A stretch of 52,850 nt of DNA. Origin: Verrucomicrobiota bacterium. Its GTDB lineage: Bacteria; Verrucomicrobiota; Kiritimatiellia; RFP12; UBA1067. The position numbers and the translations under genes were made by a program. Below, in pieces: positions 17,138 to 26,060 of this stretch. Under the pieces are notes generated by a model that saw only the letters and a program-made list of their open reading frames with translations, made no database searches and was not told the origin of the DNA. The stretch covers positions 1 to 52,850 of the forward strand of contig JAKJGY010000010.1 of NCBI GenBank assembly GCA_022704145.1, in the 5' to 3' direction. Position 1 is the first letter of the stretch. Every line of letters starts with the position of its first letter.

Positions 17138-17543
17138 GTATGTGCTGGACTCCTTTGCCCTGCTCGCTTTCCTTCAGGGCGAGAACGGTGCCCAGCAGGT
17201 CAGGAACGTGCTGGAGCATGGCCGGGAGAACGCGGGCACGCTGTTCCTCTCCGTGGTGAATCTGAGCGAGTGCCTTTACATCGTCGAGCGGAACCGGGGG
17301 AGTGCGTGTGCGCGGCAAGTATGGGAGTCGCTTCAGGAGTGCCCGATACATATCGAGCCGGCCACCGAGCGACACGCTTTGGTCGCGGCCCGCATCAAAG
17401 CCTCACATCGCGTCTCCTTGGCCGATGCGTACGCCGTCGCCTTGGCGTTGGAGCAAGCGGCCACAGTCGTTACAGGCGATCCCGAGTTCAAAGAGGTGGA
17501 GGGGCTGGTTCCGGTGCTTTGGCTTCCCCGGACTAAGCCGTGA
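17106..17543 (+). CDS. PIN-domain ribonuclease toxin (VapC family)
   Basis: A 145-residue PIN-domain nuclease; family members cut tRNA or rRNA and stop translation when freed from the antitoxin. The four acidic metal ligands are present: Asp15 in YVLDSFALLAFL, Glu55 in NLSECLYIV, Asp107 in SLADAYAVALA and Asp125 in VVTGDPEF. The start is GTG at 17106, with GAAGGAG seven bases upstream, and it overlaps the antitoxin gene by 32 bases in another frame. The overlap and the antitoxin-first order are usual for type II modules. A terminator at 17544-17574 closes the operon. With every catalytic residue intact, the toxin should be active. Confidence 0.9.
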   Translation: MKKRGCSLGGKYVLDSFALLAFLQGENGAQQVRNVLEHGRENAGTLFLSVVNLSECLYIVERNRGSACARQVWESLQECPIHIEPATERHALVAARIKASHRVSLADAYAVALALEQAATVVTGDPEFKEVEGLVPVLWLPRTKP

Positions 17544-17574
17544 AGGGTGGCGTGAGTCAGCGACCCTCTTTTCT
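17544..17574 (+). terminator. intrinsic terminator after the toxin-antitoxin operon
   Basis: AGGGT (17544-17548) pairs with ACCCT (17563-17567), with an inner GC/GC pair and a GTGAGTCA loop, followed by CTTTTCT. It starts one base after the toxin stop codon. Confidence 0.6.
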
Positions 17575-17631
17575 GCGGGCCGACTTGTAGGTGACGGATC
17601 CGGCTTCGGCCGCAGTCTTGGCTCCACCCAG

Positions 17632-17787
17632 TCCGGGCTGGCGCTCAAGGACGAGATCAACGCGGACGCCTGGGCCACGCTCAACAGCGACACCTCCCGG
17701 CCCTTCGCGAGACCCCCGTCCGGCCGCATCGCCGTCAAGGTCATCAACCACCTCGGCGACGAGGTGATGAAGGTTTTCAAGGTGTAG
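17632..17787 (+). pseudogene. C-terminal remnant resembling a type III restriction-modification protein
   Basis: About 51 codons are open in the frame that ends at 17787. The segment LALKDEINADAWATLNSD, then SRPFARPPSGRIAVKVINHL and GDEVMKVFKV, reads like the tail of type III restriction-modification subunits or related adenine methylases, which often end in GDEVxKVxxV. That recognition is from memory and the exact subunit (Mod or Res) is not settled. Upstream the frame has no matching domain and runs through the toxin terminator, so no intact gene can be built. I see a 3' fragment left by deletion next to a toxin-antitoxin module. A short genuine gene is less likely because there is no plausible start with a ribosome site. 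Confidence 0.5.
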
Positions 17788-17820
17788 GAAAGGGCGCCGG
17801 GTCGTGTCACGCGCCTCTGT

Positions 17821-18711
17821 CTACATCATCCGGCTGTCGACCTCGGCGATCTTGGCCAGGATGGCCGCCTCGTCCTCGTGGTACATCTCGCGAATCATGG
17901 GGTCGTCAAAGCGGTAGACACGATCCTCGAACGAGGTGCTGTCCAGCCGGTTGAAGAGGCGTTGCTCGGCCTGTTCCAGATCTTTGCCGTAGATATGGTA
18001 GGAGTCGGCCTGCCAGTTCATGCGGCCGAGGCGCACCGGACGTCCGGTCCGGCGCGCCACCTCGTCGGCGATCACCCGCTTGTTGAACTGGGTCAGGCCG
18101 AACATGTTCATGAAATTCGCGCCCCAGGCGTCGTTGCTGCGGAAGCGCACGTTGACGTTCAGCCAGCGGACGCCCTGCTCGTCCTCCAGCAGGCGATACC
18201 AGAGCGACTGCAAGCAGGGCGGATCGTAACAGTCCAGGTCGAGGTTCGGCATCCACGTGATCATCTGGGCCTGGCGCGTATACGGCTGGGCGCAGAGCTT
18301 GGCCACGACATGCTCGATCTGGTCGAGGTCGAAATGTCCGGCAAAGCGCGTCTGGCCGTCGTGCCGTTCCTTCCACTGTCCGTAATGCTGCAACCGGCCG
18401 TGGTAGGTGTACTCCCAGCGTGTGTCTTCGGGGTCGTTGATCGCCTTGACCCACCTGTCCTTATGTCCCTCCAGCTCGTACACGTACTCGCGCAGGTCGG
18501 CGATCCCGCCGGGGAACGCCTTGTGGATCATGGGGTCCGCCAGGGGGTCGTCGACGGTCAGGTTCAGGGTCGCGTCCAGGCTCAGCGGGTCGCCGGGGCG
18601 GTCGTACTGCGTCTTAAACCGAATCCCTTCCTTGTAGAGGCGGACCAGCGCCGTTTCAAAAGCTTCGGCCAAGGAATGGCCGCGCACGCACAACACGGGT
18701 ATGGACAGCAT
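17821..18711 (-). CDS. thymidylate synthase family protein
   Basis: A 296-residue cytoplasmic enzyme of the ThyA/dCMP-hydroxymethylase fold, which makes dTMP from dUMP with methylene-tetrahydrofolate. The active-site Cys is Cys166 in YDPPCLQSLWYRL. The nucleotide-binding run is NVRFRSNDAWGANFMNMFGLTQF, where the RSND segment corresponds to the RSxD motif. ADSYHIYGKD matches the late GDxHLY motif region (His and Tyr conserved). The N-terminal 120 residues are longer and more divergent than in the E. coli enzyme, as in the archaeal-like branch. Because of that divergence I leave the symbol blank. No partner gene (dihydrofolate reductase) is adjacent. The gene may have its own promoter in the 220 bases to its right, which also carry palindrome copy 2. 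Confidence 0.82.
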   Translation of the reverse strand: MLSIPVLCVRGHSLAEAFETALVRLYKEGIRFKTQYDRPGDPLSLDATLNLTVDDPLADPMIHKAFPGGIADLREYVYELEGHKDRWVKAINDPEDTRWEYTYHGRLQHYGQWKERHDGQTRFAGHFDLDQIEHVVAKLCAQPYTRQAQMITWMPNLDLDCYDPPCLQSLWYRLLEDEQGVRWLNVNVRFRSNDAWGANFMNMFGLTQFNKRVIADEVARRTGRPVRLGRMNWQADSYHIYGKDLEQAEQRLFNRLDSTSFEDRVYRFDDPMIREMYHEDEAAILAKIAEVDSRMM

Positions 18712-18797
18712 GTGAAGTTCTCCCTGTTATCAACAGTCCAGATTATGCGGGAACGGGATCAGCACCGTCAACCTCGAAGCGCCGGAACGCGCGGATG

Positions 18798-18827
18798 CCA
18801 ATTCACTTCTCATGAGAAGTGAATTGG
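18798..18827. repeat. 30-bp perfect palindrome, copy 2
   Basis: Identical over all 30 bases to the palindrome at 10801-10830. It lies between the thymidylate synthase start (18711) and the stop of the large leftward gene (18933), so it is 105 bases downstream of a secreted-protein gene, as copy 1 is. Confidence 0.9.
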
Positions 18828-18932
18828 GGCTCGCGCGCTTATACGGGTGAGCCGACCCTGTCGCGGGGGTGTGCCCCGGTTCTCCCGGAGCGGGAGGGGC
18901 CAACGCGAGGTGGCGCGGGCGGCGGCGCGGCG

Positions 18933-21900
18933 TCACTGGAGGAGGAGGATGGTGCCGTAGAGCGGGGTCAGGCGGATCTCCGAGAAGGTGGCGGTCTGTA
19001 GGAACTTCGTGGAGGTGGTGGTGGGCGAGGTGACGGAGAAACCCGCCACGAGGCTTGTGTTGAAGACGCCGTTGGTGTCGACGTAAGTATGGAAGTCCGT
19101 CCAGTCGCCCCCGGTGTTCTTGAAGGAGGTGGTGAAGGTGTTGCCGCGCCGCTTGACGCGCAGCCAGCAGGGGTTGGTGGGCGTGCCCTGCCAGGCGAGC
19201 AGATCGGTAATGGTGCCCCCCTCGGCGAGCCGCGCCTTGTAACCGAGCTGGCCGGTGGCCATCCGTGCCGGAGCGAGGAACGGGCTGCCGGAGACGAGGG
19301 AGGTACGGATCATCAGCAGGGCTTTGGCGGAGAGCGCGTTTACGTCGGTCTGCTGGGTGACCTTGGCCTCCAGCAGGAACGGCCCGCTGATCGTCTTCCA
19401 GATGAAGTGGTGGCCTTCAGCGGCGCCCGAGAGGTCGACGCCGGAGCTGCCGACGGTGATGCCTCCGGAGGCCTGGTCGAGGGTGTGGGCACCGAGGCGG
19501 CTGGCGTTGAAGGTGCGTCCCTGCCAGCCGCTGATCGTGTCGGGCGGCAGGTCGAGAGGCAGGAGCTGCGAGGCGGGGATGGTCTCGCGCAGGACCGCGC
19601 CGCTCCAGTCGAGGCGTACGGACGCGCCGCCCCCGCCCTGGAAATAGTCGAGGCGGAGGAGGTGCTCGCCTGCGGTGAGCGTGGCGGAGCCGCTACGCTC
19701 GTAGGCACCGTCGGACCAGTCGTTGAGCACGTACTGGCCGTCGAGGCTCAGGGCGGCACCGTCGTCGCTGACGGCGTGGAAAGTGTAGGTGCCAGAGTGG
19801 GGCACGAGCAGCTTGCCGTACCAGGTCACGCAGGTGTTCGTGAGGGAGGAAGGCGTGCCGTCGGCGAGCGGGACTGTGCCGCCCCAAGTGAAGTCGACGG
19901 TGGGGTCGGTACGGGTGAGCACGAGGTTTTGGGCCGGGTCGAAGGCTTTGGTGAAGGGGTGGCAGTAGTGGCCTTTGAGTCCGGTGCCTGAGCCGGCGGT
20001 GTAAAAGATGGCCGGGTAGGAGTCGGAATAGGCGGTCTCCTCGCCGTTTTCGCCGGTACGGGTCGAGGCGACGCGGTAGAGGTAGCGCACGCCCGCGATC
20101 GGGTTGGCGTCCGCGAGGGCGGTGTCGGTGGTGGTACCGACTTCGGTCCAGCCGGAGGAGGCGTCGGCGGGCATGCGTTCGACCCGGTAGGCGGTCTGGT
20201 GGGTTGCGGCGCTCCAGCTTAGCGCGAGGGCGGCGGCCTGCCGGGTGATCGTGACGCTGAGCGGGGCGGTCATGATGGCGGGCAGCGTATCCGGATCCCA
20301 ACCGTACAGCTCAAGCTCGGCGAGGTTGCCGTAGAATTCGGCGCCGTCGAGGCGGGTGGCGAAGACATAGCGGTAGGTGCCGCTGGCGGTGGTGCGGTTG
20401 ACGGTATAGGCGCCGGCAACGGCGTTCGCGAAGGGGGCCAGCGTCGTGGCGGAGTCGAGGTCGTTCGAGCCGCGCAGCACTGCGCCGTTGACGCGCGCGG
20501 CATAGGTGGCGCGCGGGCTGAAGCGCAACCAACCGACGCCGTAGGGCTTGCCGAGGTCGAGGCCGACGCTGCAGGCGCTGGGCGTGATATCGGCGAAGGT
20601 GGCGAGCGAGCCGTCGAAGAGCTTGTCGACGTCCAGGGTCGCCGTCTGGTTGTTGTAGACGGTGCCGATGCGGAAGGCGGAAATTCCGGCCTTCAGGGTT
20701 GTGGGTGTGGCCCAGTCACGCTCGAGTCGCTGGCAGCGGCGATAGGACAGCGAGGCGGTGGGGGGACTCTCGAACCAGCCGTACGCGTCACAGGCGACGG
20801 CGCTGACCCGGTAGAAGTAGAGGACGCCGACCAGAGCCGAGGTGTCGGTCCAGGAGCGGACGGCCACGCCTTGCGGTGTGACGGGGGTGTAGGGTCCGCC
20901 CGGCGCGGTGGCGCGGTAGACGAGGCTGGAGGAGACGGTGGTGTGGGTGTCGAAAGACCAGGAGAGCACGGGGAAGTCGTTGGTGATGTCAGACGAGGCG
21001 ACAGACAGGCCGAGGGGCGTTTTGGGCGCGGACGCGGCCAGGTCGAACTCGACCTCCGAGACGTTGCCCCAGCCGCCGTTGGGGGAGAGGTAGCGCACGT
21101 AGCGGAAGGTGGCGGGCGAGGTGAGCGCCACGACGGTCATGTTGGTGTAGTGGGGGGCGGGCGAGACCGTGTGGAGCGTGGTCGCGCCGGTGAAGTCCGG
21201 GTTATCCGCACCCTGGAACAGGCCGCCGGTCATGCGGCTGGCCCAGGCGGGGCGTGGCGTGAAGCGCAGGCCGACAACGGCGCGCGGTGCGCCGAGGTCG
21301 AGTCCGGCCCAGAGGCCGTTGCCATTGGAGGCGGCGGGGCCGTCGAAGAAGGTGTCGATGTTGGCGTCGAAGACCTTGTCGCCGGTCATGTTGTTGCCGT
21401 AGGTGCCGGCGGTGCCGATCCACGTGCCGGTGGCCGCGTGATAGGCGGCGGCCGTGAAGGCGAGCCAGGCGGAATCGCCGGCGCTGTTGCGGGCGCGGAT
21501 GCGGTAGTCCGTACTGCTGAAAAGCGGCACGGGGTCGCGCCAGGTCGAACTGCCCGCGTTGCTGTAGAAGTTGGTGTAGACGGGCGCGAAGTCGGGCTCG
21601 TCGGCGCGCCGACGCTGGACCTCGTAGGCCAGCGCGGTGGCGTCGACGGTCCAGCGCAGGCTCGCGTACCAGTTGGCGCTGTCCGCGAAGCTGAGGGCCG
21701 GGGTAGGCGGCGGCGACGACTGCGCGTCCATACCGTAGAACTCGCACTCCGCCATATTACCGCCGTAGGAGGCGGCGGCCGTGGCGATGAAACGCACATA
21801 GCGGCACGCACGCAGTACGTTCGTGGTGCTGTTGAGGGTCACGTCGATCCAGGTGGTGCCGGTCCAGTTGGCGGGAGGCGTGTGGGAGTGGAGCGTGACG

Positions 21901-22280
21901 GCGTCGGAGAAGTCGGCGCTGTTGGCGGTCTGGAAGAGCACGCCGTTCATGCGCGCGGCCTGTCCGCTGCGGCCGACATAGCGGATGCGGGTGACGACCT
22001 TGGGCGAGCGCAGCTCGAAACCTGCCCAGGCGTTCTGGGCATTTGCGGCGAGGGGGTCGAAGAAGGTGGCGGTGTTTCCGTCAAAGGCCGCCTCCTTGGT
22101 TGCGGTAGGGGAGTTGTTGTAGGAGCCCTCAGTGCCAAGGACGACGAGGGCCCCGGCCGCGTTGGTCACGGCGGCATTGTTCAGCTTGTTTGTCGTCCAG
22201 TATTGGGCCCGGGCCGCCAGAAGGGGCGACAGGCAGGCGAAGGTAAAAAGGGCGCGCCACGTGTGAACGGATTTTTTCAT
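18933..22280 (-). CDS. large secreted multidomain protein with three discoidin, Fn3-like, PA14 and LamG-like domains
   Basis: A 1115-residue exported protein with no catalytic domain I can identify. Signal peptide 1-26 (KKSVHTWRALFTFACLSPLL). Three F5/8 type C (discoidin) domains lie at about 30-195, 285-420 and 515-660, each with a pattern of FDGNxxTFFD / WAGxxLxxP / RYVRF. Each is followed by an Fn3-like domain. A PA14 carbohydrate-binding domain lies at about 755-905 (GKLLVPHSGTYTF, DDGAALSLDGQYVLND). A concanavalin/DUF1349-like domain runs from 920 to 1110. The chain ends in GTILLLQ, resembling the end of the protein at 37470-40319. The start at 22280 follows GAGAGG; the longer form lacks a signal peptide at its N-terminus. 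It is probably a surface adhesin or glycan-capture protein. Confidence 0.85.
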   Translation of the reverse strand: MKKSVHTWRALFTFACLSPLLAARAQYWTTNKLNNAAVTNAAGALVVLGTEGSYNNSPTATKEAAFDGNTATFFDPLAANAQNAWAGFELRSPKVVTRIRYVGRSGQAARMNGVLFQTANSADFSDAVTLHSHTPPANWTGTTWIDVTLNSTTNVLRACRYVRFIATAAASYGGNMAECEFYGMDAQSSPPPTPALSFADSANWYASLRWTVDATALAYEVQRRRADEPDFAPVYTNFYSNAGSSTWRDPVPLFSSTDYRIRARNSAGDSAWLAFTAAAYHAATGTWIGTAGTYGNNMTGDKVFDANIDTFFDGPAASNGNGLWAGLDLGAPRAVVGLRFTPRPAWASRMTGGLFQGADNPDFTGATTLHTVSPAPHYTNMTVVALTSPATFRYVRYLSPNGGWGNVSEVEFDLAASAPKTPLGLSVASSDITNDFPVLSWSFDTHTTVSSSLVYRATAPGGPYTPVTPQGVAVRSWTDTSALVGVLYFYRVSAVACDAYGWFESPPTASLSYRRCQRLERDWATPTTLKAGISAFRIGTVYNNQTATLDVDKLFDGSLATFADITPSACSVGLDLGKPYGVGWLRFSPRATYAARVNGAVLRGSNDLDSATTLAPFANAVAGAYTVNRTTASGTYRYVFATRLDGAEFYGNLAELELYGWDPDTLPAIMTAPLSVTITRQAAALALSWSAATHQTAYRVERMPADASSGWTEVGTTTDTALADANPIAGVRYLYRVASTRTGENGEETAYSDSYPAIFYTAGSGTGLKGHYCHPFTKAFDPAQNLVLTRTDPTVDFTWGGTVPLADGTPSSLTNTCVTWYGKLLVPHSGTYTFHAVSDDGAALSLDGQYVLNDWSDGAYERSGSATLTAGEHLLRLDYFQGGGGASVRLDWSGAVLRETIPASQLLPLDLPPDTISGWQGRTFNASRLGAHTLDQASGGITVGSSGVDLSGAAEGHHFIWKTISGPFLLEAKVTQQTDVNALSAKALLMIRTSLVSGSPFLAPARMATGQLGYKARLAEGGTITDLLAWQGTPTNPCWLRVKRRGNTFTTSFKNTGGDWTDFHTYVDTNGVFNTSLVAGFSVTSPTTTSTKFLQTATFSEIRLTPLYGTILLLQ

Positions 22281-22571
22281 AGCCGACCTCTCATCAACAT
22301 GAGCCAACCACATCAAGATACTTATTAAATTACCAAAAGAGTGGTATGGGACTCAATAGGGCAGGACAAACTCATCGAGCTTACCGTACGCGGGGCCAAC
22401 AAACCGACCCCCGCCGCTTGGAAATGCGGGGCGGGTCTGGATTTCTATTGCGAATTGCCCGGGGGTATGGCATGTTTCAACGTGTTGTTCACACCGCATC
22501 GGCGCACGGACGGGGCGCCCCGGAGCGGCCGCGTCATTCACTTCAGGAAAGCATGAGGTCAGAGTCCCGAG
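22281..22571. other. 291-base divergent intergenic region before speA
   Basis: A+T-rich bases near 22315-22345 probably hold the promoter of the leftward secreted protein. Rightward, TTGCGA (22448-22453) with CATGTT (22471-22476), 17 bases apart, is a weak promoter candidate for speA. An open frame at 22341-22556 has no ribosome site and no recognisable content, so I do not call it. Confidence 0.5.
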
Positions 22572-24497
22572 ATGTCACAGAATCTGCTGGAAGCGTTGGA
22601 CGGTTGGAGCAGCGTCAAGAGCGCTGAGCTGTACGGCATCGGCTCCTGGGGGCAGGGGTACTTCAAGGTCACGGAGGACGGTTTCGTGGCCGTTAACCTG
22701 CAGAACGCCAAGGGGACGGTCAGCGTTAAGCTGTGTGAGATCGCCGACGGGATCCGCGACCGCGGCATGGGGCTGCCGCTGTTGCTGCGGTTCAGCGACC
22801 TGCTGGGCAACCGCATCAGGCTGATCAACGAGACCTTTCGCAAGGCGATCAACGATTACGGGTATCAGAACACCTACCGCGGCGTCTTCCCGATCAAGGT
22901 CAACCAGCAGCAGCAGGCCGTCCATGACGTCGTCACGTTCGGCGCGCCTTACCATCACGGGCTTGAGGCGGGCTCCAAGGCTGAACTGATCGCCGCGCTG
23001 GCGTACATGCGCGACCCTGACGCCTTCCTGATCTGCAACGGCTACAAGGACGTTGAGTTTATCGACCTGGCGCTGTCGTCGCTCAAGATGGGCCTGCAGA
23101 CGATCCTCGTGCTGGAGACCAACGACGAGCTGGAGATGATCCTCGAGCGGTCGGCCGCGCTCAAGATCCGTCCGCGGATCGGCGTGCGCGTCAAGCTGTC
23201 GAGCCGCGTGGGGGGCAAATGGGCGGAGTCCGGCGGCGAGCGCAGCGTTTTCGGGCTGACCCCGTCGCAGGTGATCGACGCGGTTGACCGCCTGCGTGGC
23301 GAGAACATGCTGGACTGCCTGGAGCTGCTCCACTATCACCTCGGCTCGCAGGTGCCCAACATCCGCGAGATCCGTGACGCGATCAAGGAGGCGTCGCGCT
23401 TTTACGTCGGCCTGGTGCGCGAGGGCGCCCGCATGGGCATTTTCGACATCGGCGGCGGCCTCGCGATCGACTATGACGGCTCGCACACCAATTTCGCCAG
23501 CAGCGCCAACTACGAGATCTCCGAGTATTGCGCGGACGTGATCGAAGGCATCATGACAGCCTGCAACGAGGAGCAGATCCCGCATCCGGTCGTGATCAGC
23601 GAGTCCGGCCGCGCGCTGATCGGCTATTATTCGGTGCTGCTGATCAACGTGCTCGACACGGCCGTCTACGAGGAGAAGGAGCCGCCGGAGCAGATTCCCG
23701 AGCCGCGGCCCGAGGCGATCGAGAACATGCTGTATGTCTCGCGCACGCTGAGCCTGAAGAACCTGCAGGAGTCCTTCAACGACGCGCTCTACTACCGCGA
23801 GGAGATCCAGAAGGCGTTCAAGCACGGCGACATCACGCTGCGGCAGCACGCGGCGGCCGACTGCCTGTTCTGGTACATCCTGACGCGCATCCGCGAGCTG
23901 CTGCCCGGCCTCAAGGTGGTGCCGCGCGACCTGCTCGGGCTGGACGCGCTTCTCGCGGACGTCTACTACTGTAACTTCAGCGTGTTCCAGTCGCTGCCTG
24001 ACGCGTGGGCCATCGACCAGCTCTTCCCGATCATGCCGGCGCACCGCCTGACCGAGAAGCCCACCCGCGTGGCGTGCCTCTCGGACATCACCTGCGACTG
24101 CGACGGCCGGATCGACCGGTTCATCGACCAGCACGACGTCAACCCGGTGCTGCCGGTCCACACGTTCCGCCGCGACGAACCCTACATGCTGGCGGCGTTC
24201 CTCGTCGGCGCCTATCAGGAGACCCTCGGCGACCTCCACAACCTCTTCGGCGACACCAACGTGGTCAGCGTGCGCGTGGATGAGGACGGCGACATCGACT
24301 ATGTGCAGGAGCTGAGCGGCGATTCGGTCGGCGACGTGCTGAGCTACGTCGAGTACCGCCCTGAGCGTCTGATGGAGCAGTTCCGCGCCTTGGCCGAGGA
24401 CGCCGTCAAGGCCCGCCGCATCACGCCGGCCGAGCGCCGCGAGATCCTCGCCGCCTACGAGAACGGTTTGCGCGGGTACACCTATTTCGAGCAGTGA
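22572..24497 (+). CDS. speA: biosynthetic arginine decarboxylase
   Basis: SpeA converts arginine to agmatine with pyridoxal phosphate, the first step of the agmatine route to putrescine and spermidine. The 641 residues match the family length (about 630-660). The start of the alanine-racemase-like barrel is GVFPIKVNQQQQAVHDVV, with Lys109 as the PLP lysine. GIFDIGGGLAIDYDGS is the glycine-rich phosphate site. Substrate residues lie around CDCDGRIDRFID, near the second active-site Cys. The end RGYTYFEQ is characteristic. GAGG lies at 22555-22558, 14 bases upstream. The agmatine-processing genes are not nearby. The GH10 gene begins 42 bases after its stop. Confidence 0.97.
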   Translation: MSQNLLEALDGWSSVKSAELYGIGSWGQGYFKVTEDGFVAVNLQNAKGTVSVKLCEIADGIRDRGMGLPLLLRFSDLLGNRIRLINETFRKAINDYGYQNTYRGVFPIKVNQQQQAVHDVVTFGAPYHHGLEAGSKAELIAALAYMRDPDAFLICNGYKDVEFIDLALSSLKMGLQTILVLETNDELEMILERSAALKIRPRIGVRVKLSSRVGGKWAESGGERSVFGLTPSQVIDAVDRLRGENMLDCLELLHYHLGSQVPNIREIRDAIKEASRFYVGLVREGARMGIFDIGGGLAIDYDGSHTNFASSANYEISEYCADVIEGIMTACNEEQIPHPVVISESGRALIGYYSVLLINVLDTAVYEEKEPPEQIPEPRPEAIENMLYVSRTLSLKNLQESFNDALYYREEIQKAFKHGDITLRQHAAADCLFWYILTRIRELLPGLKVVPRDLLGLDALLADVYYCNFSVFQSLPDAWAIDQLFPIMPAHRLTEKPTRVACLSDITCDCDGRIDRFIDQHDVNPVLPVHTFRRDEPYMLAAFLVGAYQETLGDLHNLFGDTNVVSVRVDEDGDIDYVQELSGDSVGDVLSYVEYRPERLMEQFRALAEDAVKARRITPAERREILAAYENGLRGYTYFEQ

Positions 24498-24538
24498 GCC
24501 GGGGCTGCCGGCGGAGTGCGGCGACGGAGGGTTCGGCG

Positions 24539-26050
24539 ATGTGCAGGATACGGGTCGGGGCGGTCTGGATGGGGCTGGCGGTGGCGCTGGCGCGGGGCGC
24601 GGAGCCGGGCGCGGCGCTGAGCGCGGCGTACTGGAAGGTGTGGGGTCCGGAGGAGCAGGCGCGCATCGACGCCGACATCGAGCGGCACCGTAAGGCGGAC
24701 GCGGTGCTGTCGCTCGCGGGGGTTGCGGAGGGGGCCGAGGTACGGGTGGAGCAGCTTTCCCACGCCTTCTTCTTCGGGGCGCACATCTTCAACTTCCGGC
24801 AGTTGGGGACGGCGGAACGGAACCGCAGGTACGAGGAGCTGTACGGGACGCTGTTCAACTCCGCCACGATCGCCTTCTACTGGAAGAAGTTCGAGCTGGA
24901 GCCGGGGCGGCCGCGCTTCGCGGCGGAGGAGCGCGACACGGAGGCGTACTGGAACCGGGCGGAGGAGCCCAAGAGCGAGCCGCACTGGCGGCGGCCGGCG
25001 TCCGACCCGGTGGTGGCGTTCTGCGAGGGCAAGGGCATCCGGCTGCACGGGCACACGATCGTCTGGGGGAACCGTAAGTGGCATCATCCGGAGTGGCTGT
25101 TCGAGCAGTACTGCCCGGCGGGCGAGAAGGAGCGGCTCCTCGCGCTCGGCAAGGAGGGTCTCGCCAAGCTGACGCCCGCGCAGATCGTTGAGCAGGCGCC
25201 GGTGTTCACGGCGGAGCTGCACCGGCTGTTCGAGAGGCGCATGCGCGAGCTGGCGTCGCACTACGGCGCGCGGCTGCAGAGCTGGGATGTGGTGAACGAG
25301 AGCGCCACCGATTTCAGCCGCGGGGCCATGGTGCCCGGCGACGCGGTGTGCAAGAGCCATTACGGGCTGATGCCCGGCGACTACACCTTCGCGGCGTTCC
25401 AGCAGGCGGGACGGCTCTTCCCGCAGGGCGTGAAGCTCAACATCAACGACTACCTGAACAACGAGGCCTACGTGCGGCAGGTCGAGGAACTGCGCGCGCG
25501 CGGCTGCCGCATCGATATCCTAGGCTCGCAGATGCATCTCTTCAACCCGCAGGAGTGCCTCGACCTCGCTGACGGCAAGCGCATCGGCAAGCCCGTCAAC
25601 ACGCCCGACGAGATACGCGCGACGATGGCGACGCTTGCGCGGGCCGGGCTGCCGCTGCACCTGAGCGAGATCACCATCACCTCGCCGGGCAGCGACGCGC
25701 GCGGTTTCGAGATCCAGGCGGTGCTGGCGCGGAACCTGTACCGCACGTGGTTCAGCATCGGGCCGATGGTGGCGATCACCTGGTGGAACGTGGTCGACGA
25801 CTGCGGCGCGCCCGGCGAGCCGACCATCTCGGGCCTGTTCACGCGCGACATGCAGCCCAAGCCCTCCTACCACGCGCTGAACAGGCTGATCAACGACGAG
25901 TGGAAGACGCGCGCCACGGTGCGGGCCGGTGCGGGCGGGCGGGTGGGCTTCCGCGGCTTCAAGGGGCGGTACCGCGTGACGTGGGCCGACGCCGCCGGGG
26001 TGCGGCAGAGCGCGGAGTTCGAGCTGGCGCGCGACGGCGACGGCCTCTGA
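24539..26050 (+). CDS. secreted GH10 endo-beta-1,4-xylanase
   Basis: A 503-residue exported enzyme of family GH10, which cleaves the xylan backbone with retention of configuration. Signal peptide about 1-23 (RVGAVWMGLAVALARGAEP). The barrel carries the family motifs: GHTIVWGNRKWHHPEW (substrate His and Trp), WDVVNESATDF with acid/base Glu254, GSQMHLF and LHLSEITI with nucleophile Glu377, then ITWWNVVDDCG. The first 110 residues precede the usual barrel start and may form a small accessory domain. GGAGG at 24526-24530 precedes the start. The C-terminal 60 residues look like a short beta domain. Together with the GH141-like, GH16 and GH28 genes it shows a plant-type polysaccharide diet, though these genes are not contiguous. 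Confidence 0.93.
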   Translation: MCRIRVGAVWMGLAVALARGAEPGAALSAAYWKVWGPEEQARIDADIERHRKADAVLSLAGVAEGAEVRVEQLSHAFFFGAHIFNFRQLGTAERNRRYEELYGTLFNSATIAFYWKKFELEPGRPRFAAEERDTEAYWNRAEEPKSEPHWRRPASDPVVAFCEGKGIRLHGHTIVWGNRKWHHPEWLFEQYCPAGEKERLLALGKEGLAKLTPAQIVEQAPVFTAELHRLFERRMRELASHYGARLQSWDVVNESATDFSRGAMVPGDAVCKSHYGLMPGDYTFAAFQQAGRLFPQGVKLNINDYLNNEAYVRQVEELRARGCRIDILGSQMHLFNPQECLDLADGKRIGKPVNTPDEIRATMATLARAGLPLHLSEITITSPGSDARGFEIQAVLARNLYRTWFSIGPMVAITWWNVVDDCGAPGEPTISGLFTRDMQPKPSYHALNRLINDEWKTRATVRAGAGGRVGFRGFKGRYRVTWADAAGVRQSAEFELARDGDGL

Positions 26051-26060
26051 GCGGGGCGGC

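Noticed and set aside
20871..22328. A 485-residue rightward Gly/Val-rich frame
   Set aside because: Complement of the discoidin/PA14 gene; no ribosome site or domain.
22341..22556. A 71-residue frame before speA
   Set aside because: No ribosome site, no recognisable fold, and it spans the probable promoter region of speA.
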